The notes under the pieces: model-generated | Told to the model about the DNA's origin: nothing | Seen by the model: the letters and a program-made list of their open reading frames with translations, nothing else | Databases searched by the model: none | Position numbers and translations under genes: made by a program | From: Candidatus Zhuqueibacterota bacterium | GTDB taxonomy: Bacteria; Zhuqueibacterota; Zhuqueibacteria; Thermofontimicrobiales; Thiofontviventaceae | Length of the DNA stretch: 64,000 bases | Direction of reading: 5' to 3' | Assembly (NCBI GenBank): GCA_016931935.1 | Contig: JAFGDW010000082.1 | Coordinates: forward strand, 1-64,000 | Part shown: positions 33,283-43,109 of the stretch, one piece after another | How the letters are laid out: each line of letters starts with the position of its first letter | Numbering within the stretch: position 1 is the stretch's first letter

Positions 33283-33356
33283 AGCACCGCTCCTTTTTTG
33301 GTAGTCTTTTAAACGTTCAGCAGCATTGACTTTCAATTTTTCAATTTAGACCAAGT

Positions 33357-33403
33357 TTAAAAATCGGTAATCAGTGAACATTTATCAGTAAACGTATTAC
33401 CGA
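33357..33403 (-). terminator. hairpin between metF and the corrinoid-protein gene
   Basis: On the minus strand ATCGGTAAT (33403-33395) pairs with ATTACCGAT (33370-33362), followed by five T (33361-33357 region). The loop is long (24 bases), so it may be a weak or regulated terminator inside the operon. Confidence 0.4.
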
Positions 33404-33450
33404 TCACTCCTTCTAAATGTGAAAACGTTAATAGGATTTCCAATTTTGAA

Positions 33451-34350
33451 TTAATTAAAGATAGATGCAAGCCCCGCTTCCTTTACGATAACCGGAGTAA
33501 TACTTTCCCACATCACCGGCATCAAATGGATACCACGAACACCTTGGAAATTTTTCAATGTCTGAATCATTTCTACAGCAATTTTTACGCCTTCGTCTTT
33601 CGGCTCACACGAATCTTTCATGCGATTAATATATTCATCACTAATCTTTACCCCGGGCACTTCTTTTTTCATATACAGCAATGCTTTCACCGATTTTACC
33701 GGCATAACCCCGGCAAGAATCACGCATTTTTCATGCAGGCCCATCTCCACGACTTTTTCCATCCAGCGAGCGAATAACTCCATATCAAATACCGGTTGTG
33801 TTTGAATAAACTGAGCGCCGGCCTGGACTTTTTTGTACAGACGGATCAGTCGCATTTCGAATGGCACTGCGAACGGATTGGCTGCCGCACCAATCACGAA
33901 TTCTGTGGGCTTTTTCATCTCCTTGCCGGATAGCAAATAGCCCTTGTTCATTTGCGCTACCGTCGCGACAAGCTGGATTGAATCCAGATCGAATACACCT
34001 TTTGCTTCGGGGTGGTCACCGAATTTCTGATAGTCGCCGGTCAAACATAGCACATTATTAATGCCTAATGCAGCGGCGCCGAGCAGATCGCTTTGGATCG
34101 CCAAGCGGTTGCGATCCCGGCAGGTCATCTGCATGATCGGCTCGACGCCTTCATCTAATAATATTTTAGCGGATGCAATGCTGGATAACCGGACAATCGC
34201 GGTTTGATTATCGGTTATGTTAACAGCATCAACAATCCCTTTAAAATGGCGTGATTTCTCGCGGATCAACTCGCCATCACAACTTTGCGGAGGGCCGGTT
34301 TCTCCACAGACAATAAACTGCTTCGATTCAATTTTTTGCTTGAGCGTCAT
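33451..34350 (-). CDS. metF: methylenetetrahydrofolate reductase
   Basis: MetF reduces 5,10-methylene-THF to 5-methyl-THF (or runs in reverse). The 299 residues have the barrel-fold features CGETGPPQSCDGELI, MQMTCRDRNRLAIQSDLLGAA, CLTGDYQKFGDHPEAKGVFDLDS and the RLYKKVQAGAQFIQTQPVFD block. The first 23 bases overlap the end of the MetV-type gene, the usual arrangement for the two-subunit MetVF reductase of acetogens. In those bacteria MetV supplies an iron-sulfur or zinc subunit for electron transfer. Confidence 0.93.
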   Translation of the reverse strand: MTLKQKIESKQFIVCGETGPPQSCDGELIREKSRHFKGIVDAVNITDNQTAIVRLSSIASAKILLDEGVEPIMQMTCRDRNRLAIQSDLLGAAALGINNVLCLTGDYQKFGDHPEAKGVFDLDSIQLVATVAQMNKGYLLSGKEMKKPTEFVIGAAANPFAVPFEMRLIRLYKKVQAGAQFIQTQPVFDMELFARWMEKVVEMGLHEKCVILAGVMPVKSVKALLYMKKEVPGVKISDEYINRMKDSCEPKDEGVKIAVEMIQTLKNFQGVRGIHLMPVMWESITPVIVKEAGLASIFN

Positions 34351-34786
34351 CGGCGAGTATATCCTTTACTTTCTGTTTATCATGATGCACAAACCAGATC
34401 GGGCCATCGATGCGTTTGCGGAACACATTGAGCCACGCCGAAGTATTTTCCAAATTCCAGTTATGGATTTTATTAAGTTTGTACAGCAAGCTCATTCGTT
34501 TCAATAGTTTCGACCGATAGTAAATCTTATACCACACACATTTTCGTTCGTGATACACTTCACACGAACCGTCTTCTCCAGTGCCGCCACACGGCCCGTT
34601 ACGCAGCCGTTTCGGACACCCCTGGCAGCAGACAAAAGCGGTCGACGATAGCAGACATTCACCGCAATGCTGACACCCGAATACCGGAACCTTGAACAAA
34701 CTTTCAAAGAACAGCATCAGGCGCGAGAACTTCCGTTCCCGGGGAGTTACAGGTATTTTTTGGAGCGACGCCAGTTCATTAGGCAT
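34328..34786 (-). CDS. metV: MetV-type methylenetetrahydrofolate reductase C-terminal-domain subunit
   Basis: A 152-residue Cys-rich protein with CQHCGECLL, CCQGCPKRLRNGPCGG and CEVYHERKCVWYK blocks, matching the MTHFR C-terminal (PF12225-like) domain. In MetVF enzymes this subunit accompanies MetF and is needed for its activity. It overlaps metF by 23 bases. The ribosome binding site (AAAGGAAA) is rather far from the ATG. Confidence in the family is good; the electron donor is unknown. Confidence 0.85.
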   Translation of the reverse strand: MPNELASLQKIPVTPRERKFSRLMLFFESLFKVPVFGCQHCGECLLSSTAFVCCQGCPKRLRNGPCGGTGEDGSCEVYHERKCVWYKIYYRSKLLKRMSLLYKLNKIHNWNLENTSAWLNVFRKRIDGPIWFVHHDKQKVKDILADDAQAKN

Positions 34787-34893
34787 GCTTTATAATTTCC
34801 TTTTATTGTAGACGACACACCTGGAATTTTTGAAATACCAGATTTGTTAATAAACTCATTTTTTCATTTCACGTCTGCCATCTGACGTCTCAC

Positions 34894-35766
34894 TTACGAA
34901 TAATAACTCATCACCCGCATAATCACATCAAATCCGTCCATAGTCAGTACATCTCTCAAACATTGCATCGCCGGATGATTCTCGTCAAGTAGTTCATATT
35001 TTCGTTTGACCGAGCCGATTACCGTATTAAATCCCAGCGGCATAGCCATTGTCAGAAACGCGCTTTCCAGCGGGCCTTTGACTGGTGAACCATCCGCTTT
35101 TTTCGGCGGTAGCATCACAGTAAAATTGCTCAGGCCGACAGACATATTGATTGCCTCCAAATCAGAATCGTCGTGAATGAGTTTAATGCTGTCCATCAAA
35201 CGTTTGAAATTGCCTTCGGAATCACTGCCAATGGGCATAATACCCGGATCGAGAATTAATTCATTGTTGGATACATTTTGTATTCGCTCCAGGGCGATAT
35301 TCACCATTTTTTTTGCAGTGGCATAGGTTTTATCAGCAGTCTTATTCATCTTCACTTCACCGGATTCATCCTTGCCTTCAGTAACAAGCAAAATGGGAAT
35401 AAACGGCTGGTGTGAATAATTATCAAACATCTCTAGCCGGGCTTCAGAAATGGAATTCAGGATCGGCTTTTTATTCCCTGCACGTTCAGCATCGTAAGCT
35501 TCCAGGCCAGCGGCGGCAATTTCGGGATCGGGAGTGTCAATCGAAAGCGGCAGCGTAACGACCTTCTGAATTTTTTTCACAACATCAGCCATAAATCCGG
35601 GCGACCGCATTCCGACGTTCACGTCAATATATGTTGCGCCCCGTTCTGCCTGAAATTTTGCCAGTTCAACAATACCATTAATATCATTTTTTTCAAATAA
35701 CGCATGCGTGGAAGGAACCGAATCGTTGATTGATTCAGCGATAATGGTTAATCCTGAAATACTCAT
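34894..35766 (-). CDS. methyltetrahydrofolate:corrinoid methyltransferase (AcsE/MtgA-like)
   Basis: A 290-residue pterin-binding TIM barrel. It shows AESINDSVPS, ERGATYIDVNVG (pterin-site Asp and Asn), LPLSIDTPDPEIAAAGLEAY, ILNSISEARLEMF, LDPGIMPIGSDSEGNF and INMSVGLSNFTVMLPP. Such enzymes move the methyl group between 5-methyl-THF and a corrinoid protein. A good AGGGAG precedes the ATG. Placed with metVF and a corrinoid protein, it probably transfers methyl to or from the protein encoded at 32617. Sequence cannot separate AcsE (Wood-Ljungdahl) from MtgA (methylamine/betaine) type; no CODH/acetyl-CoA synthase gene is in the window. Confidence 0.87.
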   Translation of the reverse strand: MSISGLTIIAESINDSVPSTHALFEKNDINGIVELAKFQAERGATYIDVNVGMRSPGFMADVVKKIQKVVTLPLSIDTPDPEIAAAGLEAYDAERAGNKKPILNSISEARLEMFDNYSHQPFIPILLVTEGKDESGEVKMNKTADKTYATAKKMVNIALERIQNVSNNELILDPGIMPIGSDSEGNFKRLMDSIKLIHDDSDLEAINMSVGLSNFTVMLPPKKADGSPVKGPLESAFLTMAMPLGFNTVIGSVKRKYELLDENHPAMQCLRDVLTMDGFDVIMRVMSYYS

Positions 35767-35934
35767 TCACATGACTCCCTGATTTGTTATTTTTATAATA
35801 AAATTTTCGAACAACGATTTCACCGAAAAAGAATGGAACACGGATCAAACGGGTACCACGGATTTGGACGGATAATTTCTTTAATTAGTTTTTCTTGGCA
35901 TAAGAACTGACAATTCAACCATCAGCCATCAGTT

Positions 35935-37026
35935 TCATGTTTCCCGCACAATAATTTCCGGCTGCAAAACATACTGTGAAAAGCTCACATCTTTTCCATC
36001 CAGTTTCTGTCGGATAATTGTTGCGGTCGTATGAACCATCTCCACACTATGGGGATGAATTGATGTAATTGCCGGCGAAAAATAACGTGCCAGATCGGTA
36101 TTGCCATAACTGACGATGGATATCTGTTCCGGAATCGCATACCCCCATTCTTTTAAGCGACCCACCACACGAATTGCGTCCGTATCGTCGCAACAGAAAA
36201 AACCGCTAATATTTTGCTGTTCAATTAATTCCCGCGTTATCTGGCGCACGTTATCGATTATAATAGATTGATGCCGGTTCTTGTCTTCTGCAATGAAGCC
36301 CTGAAACGTCTCCCGCATTAACTCCTGCACCATATTGCGATTTAGCCAGATGTTGTTTTTCACGAATGCCAGTGCACCATTGGTGCGTTCCAGCAAATAT
36401 TGGACACCGCGTTTTACGCCCAAATCATAACTCTGAATAACATATGTAAAATAAGAACCAGCCATGGTGCGGTCAATCAGTGACACAACCGTGCCGCCGG
36501 ATTTCAACCGCGTGTAAAATGACGCGGTTTCGGTTTCGTCAAAGGTCGGAATGACGATGACAGCTTCATACTGCTGATTGATAAGTTGTCCGACCAGCCG
36601 AATCTCTTCCTGCCAATTGTTATAATCAACGTAATGTTCTAGTTCACGTCCCGATTTTGCCGCTTCCAATCGCAGCAAAAATATCAACTCTTCAATATGT
36701 GCGGAAAAAAACGGCACCACAATCGCCCACACTTTTTTCAACGGGCCGAAATTGGTCACGAACGAGCCTTTGCCTGGTTTCTGCACGATCAGCCCATTGT
36801 CGGCCAGCAGCTTCAACGCAGCTTTTGCTGTTTCCCGTGCAATGCCATGCTGACGCATCATTTCATTAATTGATGGAATCCTGTCGCCAACACGAAATTG
36901 CTGTGTGATAATCGCGTTCCGATAATAGTCAAACAGTTTCTGATAAATCGGAACGAAAGGTTCTTTATCGTTCATTGAATTTTGCCGATCCGCGTTTATA
37001 CGGGAATCCGTCTGCTTCATATACAT
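35935..37026 (-). CDS. GntR-type transcription regulator with periplasmic-binding-protein-like sensor domain
   Basis: A 363-residue regulator with an N-terminal winged helix of the GntR class (about 25-95; DRIPSINEMMRQHGIARETAKAALKLLADNGLIVQKPGKGSFV). The rest (about 105-360) is a LacI/periplasmic-binding-like ligand domain ending ISIVSYGNTDLARYFSPAITSI, as in AraR-type proteins. It lies inside the one-carbon operon between folD and the methyltransferase gene, so it may regulate that operon in response to a small ligand, perhaps a sugar or methyl compound. An internal ATG at 36975 is an alternative start. No operator could be identified. Confidence 0.85.
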   Translation of the reverse strand: MYMKQTDSRINADRQNSMNDKEPFVPIYQKLFDYYRNAIITQQFRVGDRIPSINEMMRQHGIARETAKAALKLLADNGLIVQKPGKGSFVTNFGPLKKVWAIVVPFFSAHIEELIFLLRLEAAKSGRELEHYVDYNNWQEEIRLVGQLINQQYEAVIVIPTFDETETASFYTRLKSGGTVVSLIDRTMAGSYFTYVIQSYDLGVKRGVQYLLERTNGALAFVKNNIWLNRNMVQELMRETFQGFIAEDKNRHQSIIIDNVRQITRELIEQQNISGFFCCDDTDAIRVVGRLKEWGYAIPEQISIVSYGNTDLARYFSPAITSIHPHSVEMVHTTATIIRQKLDGKDVSFSQYVLQPEIIVRET

Positions 37027-37080
37027 ATTATGGCATAGAATTCACTCATATTTTCATATAGATTCAATTGGATTAAATAT

Positions 37081-37971
37081 CTATTTTTGTGTGATTGTCT
37101 TTTTTGCTGATTTTATGGTATTATATAATAACATAGTAATTGTCATCGGTCCAACACCACCGGGCACTGGCGTTATCGCACTGGCCTTTTGGCTGATTGC
37201 TTCAAAATCCACATCACCGACCAATCGGTAGCCACTTTTACGAGTTGCATCTTCAACCCGGTTCACACCAACGTCGACAACGACAACGCCGTCACGCACC
37301 ATATCCGCGGTAACAGTATTGGGACGACCGGCAGCAGCGACGACAATGTCCGCTTGACGGGTATGATACGCGATGTCTTTTGTACCGGTGTGACATACAG
37401 TCACTGTAGCATTTGCAGTTTTGCTTTTCTGCATTAACATCATTGCCAATGGTTTTCCCACAATATTACTTCGGCCAACGATTACGACATGCCTGGAAGC
37501 GGTTTCGATGCCGTTACGCGTTAAAATCTGCAAAATTCCATGTGGAGTGCACGGCAGAAACGTATCTTCCCCAATCATCATTTCACCTACATTGAACGGA
37601 TGAAAGCCATCAACATCCTTTTTGGGATCGATGGCGTACAGCACTTTCTTTTCATCGATGTGTTTGGGTAGTGGCAATTGTACCAAAATACCATGAATTT
37701 TCGGATCATGATTTAATTCATCAATCAGAGCCAGTAGTTTGTCTTCCGCCAATGTTGCCGGATGATTTTCTTCGCGTGAGAAAATTCCCACTTCGGCGCA
37801 AGCCTTGCGTTTACCAGTGACATACGAAACTGATGCCGGATTCTCACCTACCAACACGACGGCCAGGCCGGGGATGAGTTTATGGTCACGTTTTAATTGC
37901 TCAATTTCCTGTTTCATTTCACTGCGCATTTCAGCAGCCGTTGCTTTTCCATCGAGTATTTTTGCGCTCAT
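37081..37971 (-). CDS. folD: bifunctional methylene-THF dehydrogenase/methenyl-THF cyclohydrolase
   Basis: FolD interconverts 5,10-methylene-, methenyl- and 10-formyl-THF. The 296 residues have PGLAVVLVGENPASVSYVTGKRKAC (catalytic Lys), HGILVQLPLPKHID, KDVDGFHPFNVG, PCTPHGI and VVIVGRSNIVGKPLAMML, and end with TPVPGGVGPMTITMLL. GAGGT precedes the ATG at 37971; the frame extends 4 codons upstream without support. It lies 98 bases after fhs and is the second enzyme of the methyl branch encoded here. Confidence 0.96.
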   Translation of the reverse strand: MSAKILDGKATAAEMRSEMKQEIEQLKRDHKLIPGLAVVLVGENPASVSYVTGKRKACAEVGIFSREENHPATLAEDKLLALIDELNHDPKIHGILVQLPLPKHIDEKKVLYAIDPKKDVDGFHPFNVGEMMIGEDTFLPCTPHGILQILTRNGIETASRHVVIVGRSNIVGKPLAMMLMQKSKTANATVTVCHTGTKDIAYHTRQADIVVAAAGRPNTVTADMVRDGVVVVDVGVNRVEDATRKSGYRLVGDVDFEAISQKASAITPVPGGVGPMTITMLLYNTIKSAKKTITQK

Positions 37972-38069
37972 GGTGTACCTCATATTTTCAATTGAAAAAG
38001 TATGCTCAAAAAGTACGAACGATTTATCTTTAATGCAATAAAAAAATCTCGATTATTACTGCATTCGTT

Positions 38070-39833
38070 TTAGTACAATCCCTTCACCTTGCCAGTTTCT
38101 ACATCCACGTCGATACGGCGGAATGCCGGGTTGGAACCGGTACCCGGCATTAAACTGATATTTCCGGCGACAACCACAATAAAACCGGCGCCATTATAAA
38201 TTAAAATGTCCTTTACATAAAGTTTCCATCCCGTTGGCGCGCCTTTCAATGCAGGATTGTCCGAAAGTGACAAATGAGTTTTAACCACACATGTCGTCAA
38301 TTTTGAAAATTCCGGGTCCTTTTCGATGCTGGCAGCTTTTTGGCTTGCTTCCAATGTGTATTCAACTCCATCTGCACCATAAACATTCTTGGCCAACCGC
38401 TCAATTCGATCGCGCAGCGGTAAATCGTCTTCATACAAGAATTTAAAGTTGTGTTTCTCATTGCAGGCTTCAATGACTGCGTCGGTCAGTTCCAATGCGC
38501 CCTCTCCCCCGCGCAACCAATGATCGGAGACGGCAACCCTGGCACCTGCTAACTCAGCGATACGGCGCACCACAGCAATTTCATCTTTTGTATCAGCCGA
38601 AAATTTATTAATACAAATAACCGGATTTATGCCTGCTTGCTTCACAGTATTGATATGATGAATCAAATTCTGACAACCTTTTTCCACCCATTCGACATTT
38701 TCTTTGCTGTATTCTTCGGGCATCGGTTTTCCGGGAACCGGAATCGGAGCGCCGCCATGGCATTTCAACGCCCGAATAGTCGCTACAATCACTGCAGCAT
38801 TCGGCACCAATCCACTCATGCGGCATTTAATATTCCAGAATTTTTCGAATCCGATGTCAGCCCCAAAACCAGACTCGGTGATGTGATATTCACTCAATTT
38901 CAAGCCAATGCGGTCTGTAATAATTGATGACTGTCCGATTGCAATATTGGCAAATGGCCCGGCGTGAACGAATACCGGCTGGCCTTCAATCGTTTGCATC
39001 AACGACGGATTCAACGCTTCCAGCATCCATGCTGTCATGGCGCCATCAACTTCCAGGTCCGCTGTGGTGACCGGATTACCTTTTTTATCGTACGCGACAA
39101 CAATGCGTGCCATACGCTCACGCATGTCGCGCAAATCACGCGCCACAGCGAGGATAGCCATCACTTCCGACGAGACAGCAATACCGAATTGGCTCTGCAT
39201 GGTGTAGCCATCCATTTTACCACCAAGTCCGATCACAATATTTCGCAGTGATTGAGCGCAAAAGTCGATCACCCAGCCCATTTCCACGCGGCTGGGATCG
39301 ATGTCCAGGCGGCGAATACCGATTTTCTCCAAACGCGCATCATCATAGTTGCGTTCGTGCTGCATGCGCGCTGTTAAGGCAACCATTGCCAGATTGTGGG
39401 CATTCATCACAGCGTTGATATCACCGGTTAAACCCAGCGAAAATGGAGTCAGCGGAATACATTGGGACAAACCACCACCGGCAGCGGAACCTTTAATGTT
39501 CATTGTCGGACCGCCGGAAGGTTGACGGATGGCAGCAGATGCTTTTTTGCCGCGCTTGCCAAAACCTTGCAGCAAACCAATCGTCGATGTTGACTTTCCT
39601 TCACCCAATGGCGTTGGTGTAATAGCGGTTACATCAATATATTTACCGTCGGGTTTGTTATCCAGACGCTCCAGAATCTTGCGGTAATCAACTTTTGCGA
39701 TGTAATGTCCATGGGGTAATAACTCTTCATCGGTTAATCCCAATTCATCACGAAGCTGATACACTGTCTTCATGGTCTTTTCCGCTTCTTCAGCGATTTG
39801 CCAATCCGCCATTTTCGTTGGATCTAGTTGCAT
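38070..39833 (-). CDS. fhs: formate--tetrahydrofolate ligase
   Basis: Fhs makes 10-formyl-THF from formate, THF and ATP. The 587-residue length is slightly longer than usual (about 555). Motifs: [17 protein letters not shown] (P-loop), [46 protein letters not shown] and [16 protein letters not shown] at the end. GGAGG precedes the ATG. It is the first gene of the one-carbon operon with a promoter candidate upstream. Together with folD and metVF it can carry formate to 5-methyl-THF, or run in reverse. Confidence 0.96.
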   Translation of the reverse strand: MQLDPTKMADWQIAEEAEKTMKTVYQLRDELGLTDEELLPHGHYIAKVDYRKILERLDNKPDGKYIDVTAITPTPLGEGKSTSTIGLLQGFGKRGKKASAAIRQPSGGPTMNIKGSAAGGGLSQCIPLTPFSLGLTGDINAVMNAHNLAMVALTARMQHERNYDDARLEKIGIRRLDIDPSRVEMGWVIDFCAQSLRNIVIGLGGKMDGYTMQSQFGIAVSSEVMAILAVARDLRDMRERMARIVVAYDKKGNPVTTADLEVDGAMTAWMLEALNPSLMQTIEGQPVFVHAGPFANIAIGQSSIITDRIGLKLSEYHITESGFGADIGFEKFWNIKCRMSGLVPNAAVIVATIRALKCHGGAPIPVPGKPMPEEYSKENVEWVEKGCQNLIHHINTVKQAGINPVICINKFSADTKDEIAVVRRIAELAGARVAVSDHWLRGGEGALELTDAVIEACNEKHNFKFLYEDDLPLRDRIERLAKNVYGADGVEYTLEASQKAASIEKDPEFSKLTTCVVKTHLSLSDNPALKGAPTGWKLYVKDILIYNGAGFIVVVAGNISLMPGTGSNPAFRRIDVDVETGKVKGLY

Positions 39834-40387
39834 ATGACCTCCGGGTAATTGCTTTTTTTCGAACCTGAAATAATTTAATCGAACGCGTGCAAATGGTTAT
39901 TTTTAGAATTTATATCGGCATAATCAAGATAACAATAATATTTCAGAAAGTCAATATTTAATCACATCACAGCACATCAAAATTCAAAATATTTTTTGGT
40001 AATCCGAACCGATCATAACTGATAATTACCACGGCTCAATAATTTTACTATGATAAAAAATATGCATTAGCTATTTGATTATTAAATCTGATTTTTTGCT
40101 TGCTTTTTTTCATTTTCTTAATTATTATTATTAAAGTTAATTATGTTACACCATTATTATAAGCCATCTTCCACTCTCATTTTCGTGTGCTATTCCGAAA
40201 AAAACATATTTGTTCGATAATCAGGTAACGAATTTAATTTCCGGATGCCTGCACTGCCCACTCCACAACATCTGATGCATCATCATTAATTTAGCTGTCT
40301 TAGCTTTTCTCACATTTTGTTAACATGTAAATTTTCAATTAAATGCATTAGTGTCTATCTTAGAATCTGAAAACCAACTATCCGAAT
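39834..40387. other. 554-bp divergent intergenic region
   Basis: It separates fhs (minus) from the kinase operon (plus). A fhs promoter candidate is at 39926-39954. Beyond that the sequence is very AT-rich, with no open frame. No riboswitch fold or RNA gene is recognised. The kinase operon promoter must lie in the right half, but I cannot place it. Confidence 0.4.
39926..39954 (-). promoter_or_regulatory. candidate sigma70-type promoter of fhs
   Basis: On the minus strand TTGACT (39954-39949), a 17-base spacer and TATCTT (39931-39926). The start would lie about 86 bases before the fhs ATG. Confidence 0.45.
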
Positions 40388-42940
40388 ATGGAACTATCAC
40401 AAATCATCGATGGAAACTATAAAATCCTGAAATACCTGAAATCCGGCGGTTTCGGGATTGTTCATATTGGCTGGGACATCACTTTGGAACGCCCGGTGGC
40501 TATCAAAGAAATCCATGAATTTCTGTTTGATGATGAGCTGATTATCCGCATGTTTCAGGACGAAGCTAAAAACACAGCGCAACTGAATCACCCCAACATT
40601 GTGCATGTTTATAGTTTACGAAAAACGGAAAAGAACCGATTTTATATCATTATGGAATACATCGACGGCCTGGATTTGCTGACGATAATCAAGCGCTTAA
40701 AGGATAGCAAAAAGCGAATACCAAAAGAAACCGCCGTTGCCGTAATTCTTCATATTTGTAAAGCGCTCGATTATGCGCACACAAAAAAAGATGATAAAAC
40801 CGACCAGGAATTGCAGATTGTCCATCGTGATATTTCACCCAGCAATATTATGATTTCCAAAGCGGGAATTGTTAAACTGATCGATTTTGGAATCGCCAAA
40901 GCCCGTTTTCGCAGTATCGAGAAATCCGGATTGGGATTTGTGAAGGGCAAACTACCTTATATGTCACCCGAACAGGTTGAGGGGAAAACAGAAGTAGATT
41001 ACCGCACCGATCTGTTCTCATTGGGGGTTGTATTTTTCGAATTACTTTCGAATGAAAAATTGTTTAAATCTGAACATACATTTACGTTAATGAAAGATGT
41101 GTCCGAAGTCAAAATCGATCCCAAGCGAATTAATTCATTACGCGTTCCGGATGAAATCAAGGAAGTCATATTCAAATGTTTGAAAAAGGATCCGGCCGAG
41201 CGTTTCCAGGCAGCAAATGATATTATTCCTCCGTTGGAAGATTTTCTGGATTGCGATAAAATAGCCGATCCGTCCAAGCACCTGAAAGAATTCATGGCAC
41301 AAATGACAACCAAGGATGATACGATTCAGACAATCATGTCAATGCCGTTGCAGGAGATCAAGACGACGGATCGAACTGAAATAGTAAAAACACAGATTAT
41401 CTCCGATATCGATGTGCCACCGGATCAAGCTACCACTCCGATACAATCAACGCATTTAAGCCAACAAGGTACATCATCATCGACCGTGATAGTGCAGGAT
41501 TCAGCAAGGGAAACCGAAACGGAACGCACAATCTTCGATATTGTCCGGCTCTCATCCCGAACCTATAAAAAGCAAATTATTGCATCGCTCGTTGGCCTAT
41601 CCGTCGCATTTTTAATTTTCATCGGATTTGATACTTTTTATAACTGGACATCCATCGGGAAATTCTTTTATAATTCATTTTTTCCACCATCGATTTTAGT
41701 AGGATCAAAACCGGTTGGCGCCAACGTTTACCTGGATGGTGATTTTTTGGGAATAACAAATCAAGCAGCCGGGATTGAAATTTCCAAAATAAAACCCGGC
41801 TCGCATGAGCTACGCCTCACACTTGATGGGTATAGTCCGGTAATTATGGCGCTGGAGGTTCCACCCCGTGGCGCGATCACTCAATCTGGCCAAAAATTAT
41901 CCAAACGCGTGAATGTTCGGTTCGATATACCGATTACGATTACTTCGAATCCGCCAGGGGCAACGATTTATATTAACGGAGATAAGAGTCAATTTGAAAC
42001 ACCACATGCTTTAACAGACTGGCCGATCGGTGAAAAGTTGGCGATCGAGTTGCACAAGAATGGATTTGAACCACTGAAAGATTGTAATTTTGATTCGGAA
42101 ACGGGGAAATTAAACGGAGCCGACAAACGCATATGGGAATTGGATAAGACATCCAATCAAGCAATTTCCTATGTAATTGAAGGATCGTTTTACAAACCAG
42201 TCGTTTTCCGATCATCCCCATCCGGAGCCAATGTTTACATTGATAGCGAAACGGCTCCCGTCGCAAATACCGGTTCCAATTCACCTGTCCGACTGACAAT
42301 CGGTTCATACAAAGTACTATATCAAAAGGATAGTTTTATCGATCGATCATTTTCCGTGGAGATCAATGAAGATACACCCAAAGAAATTTGGCAGGAATTG
42401 AACCGAACAGTATCGATTCGAGCTGTCGATGCAGCCCAACCTTCGACTGAAATTAACGCGACTGTCCGGTCCATCTATAACGATCGGAATCAACATTTTC
42501 CGGTAAAGACGCAAACACCGGCACAATTTGAATTTGAGTATGTTGATAATTACGTGACTTTGCAAAAAGCGACTTACAAAGACACAACAGTTTTGATCCG
42601 AAAAACAATGCATTCGGTGACAGTGGCAATGAATCACATGTTTATCATGCGTCTGAACGACCGCAGCAATGGGGAGCCAATTAGTGAAGGTCAAATTTTG
42701 TTCAAAGCGGTTGATCCGGACCTGGGCCGATTTCAATTTTATGATGTCATTCATGATGGCAAAAGTGAGCGGACATTGCCTCCGGGGAATTATGTGTTTA
42801 AAATTGTAGCTAAAAATTATCTTCCGTTCGAACGCGATATTCTAATCAACTACAAAGCAACAAACTCTATCGACTTGTTGCTTGATCCGATTCCCGAGCA
42901 TTTTCAGGAAGTTGCTCCAGATTCAATTCAGGAAGGTTGA
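40388..42940 (+). CDS. membrane Ser/Thr protein kinase with PEGA repeats
   Basis: The 850-residue protein begins with a Hanks-type kinase domain (about 10-285): Gly loop SGGFGIVHIG, Lys39 in VAIKE, HRDISPSN with catalytic Asp148, and DFGIAKAR, then LPYMSPEQVEGK. A Thr-rich linker (about 300-390; QTIMSMPLQE, VKTQIISDID) may carry phosphorylation sites. One membrane span (396-417) leads to extracytoplasmic PEGA repeats: ILVGSKPVGANVYLDGDFLG, ITSNPPGATIYINGD and VVFRSSPSGANVYIDS. Kinases of this form sense envelope signals. It heads a plus-strand run that ends with a PP2C phosphatase at 50498 and includes FHA domains, the matching eraser and reader. Confidence 0.93.
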   Translation: MELSQIIDGNYKILKYLKSGGFGIVHIGWDITLERPVAIKEIHEFLFDDELIIRMFQDEAKNTAQLNHPNIVHVYSLRKTEKNRFYIIMEYIDGLDLLTIIKRLKDSKKRIPKETAVAVILHICKALDYAHTKKDDKTDQELQIVHRDISPSNIMISKAGIVKLIDFGIAKARFRSIEKSGLGFVKGKLPYMSPEQVEGKTEVDYRTDLFSLGVVFFELLSNEKLFKSEHTFTLMKDVSEVKIDPKRINSLRVPDEIKEVIFKCLKKDPAERFQAANDIIPPLEDFLDCDKIADPSKHLKEFMAQMTTKDDTIQTIMSMPLQEIKTTDRTEIVKTQIISDIDVPPDQATTPIQSTHLSQQGTSSSTVIVQDSARETETERTIFDIVRLSSRTYKKQIIASLVGLSVAFLIFIGFDTFYNWTSIGKFFYNSFFPPSILVGSKPVGANVYLDGDFLGITNQAAGIEISKIKPGSHELRLTLDGYSPVIMALEVPPRGAITQSGQKLSKRVNVRFDIPITITSNPPGATIYINGDKSQFETPHALTDWPIGEKLAIELHKNGFEPLKDCNFDSETGKLNGADKRIWELDKTSNQAISYVIEGSFYKPVVFRSSPSGANVYIDSETAPVANTGSNSPVRLTIGSYKVLYQKDSFIDRSFSVEINEDTPKEIWQELNRTVSIRAVDAAQPSTEINATVRSIYNDRNQHFPVKTQTPAQFEFEYVDNYVTLQKATYKDTTVLIRKTMHSVTVAMNHMFIMRLNDRSNGEPISEGQILFKAVDPDLGRFQFYDVIHDGKSERTLPPGNYVFKIVAKNYLPFERDILINYKATNSIDLLLDPIPEHFQEVAPDSIQEG

Positions 42941-42958
42941 GAAAAATTTTTGAAAGCT

Positions 42959-43050
42959 GAATTGGTTTTCGGATTTTCTTCAATAACCTCCCCTAAATCA
43001 TCTTCTTGAAAAAAGGAGAAGACTTTAAGGTGAAATCCGAAAACCAATTC
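42959..43050. repeat. intact copy of the second inverted-repeat element
   Basis: GAATTGGTTTTCGGATTT (42959-42976) and AAATCCGAAAACCAATTC (43033-43050) are perfect 18-bp inverted repeats around a 56-bp centre. The interrupted copy at 21364 shares both arms and part of the centre. It sits between the kinase gene and the Ig-protein gene. Confidence 0.8.
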
Positions 43051-43109
43051 GTGATATGTATTTATAACGATTCAATGCTTGGAATAACGCCTACCATAGG
43101 ACTAAATTC

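Noticed and set aside
33283-33450. cobalamin riboswitch before the corrinoid-protein gene
   Set aside because: I found only a simple hairpin; the conserved B12-box sequence and multi-stem fold were not recognised.
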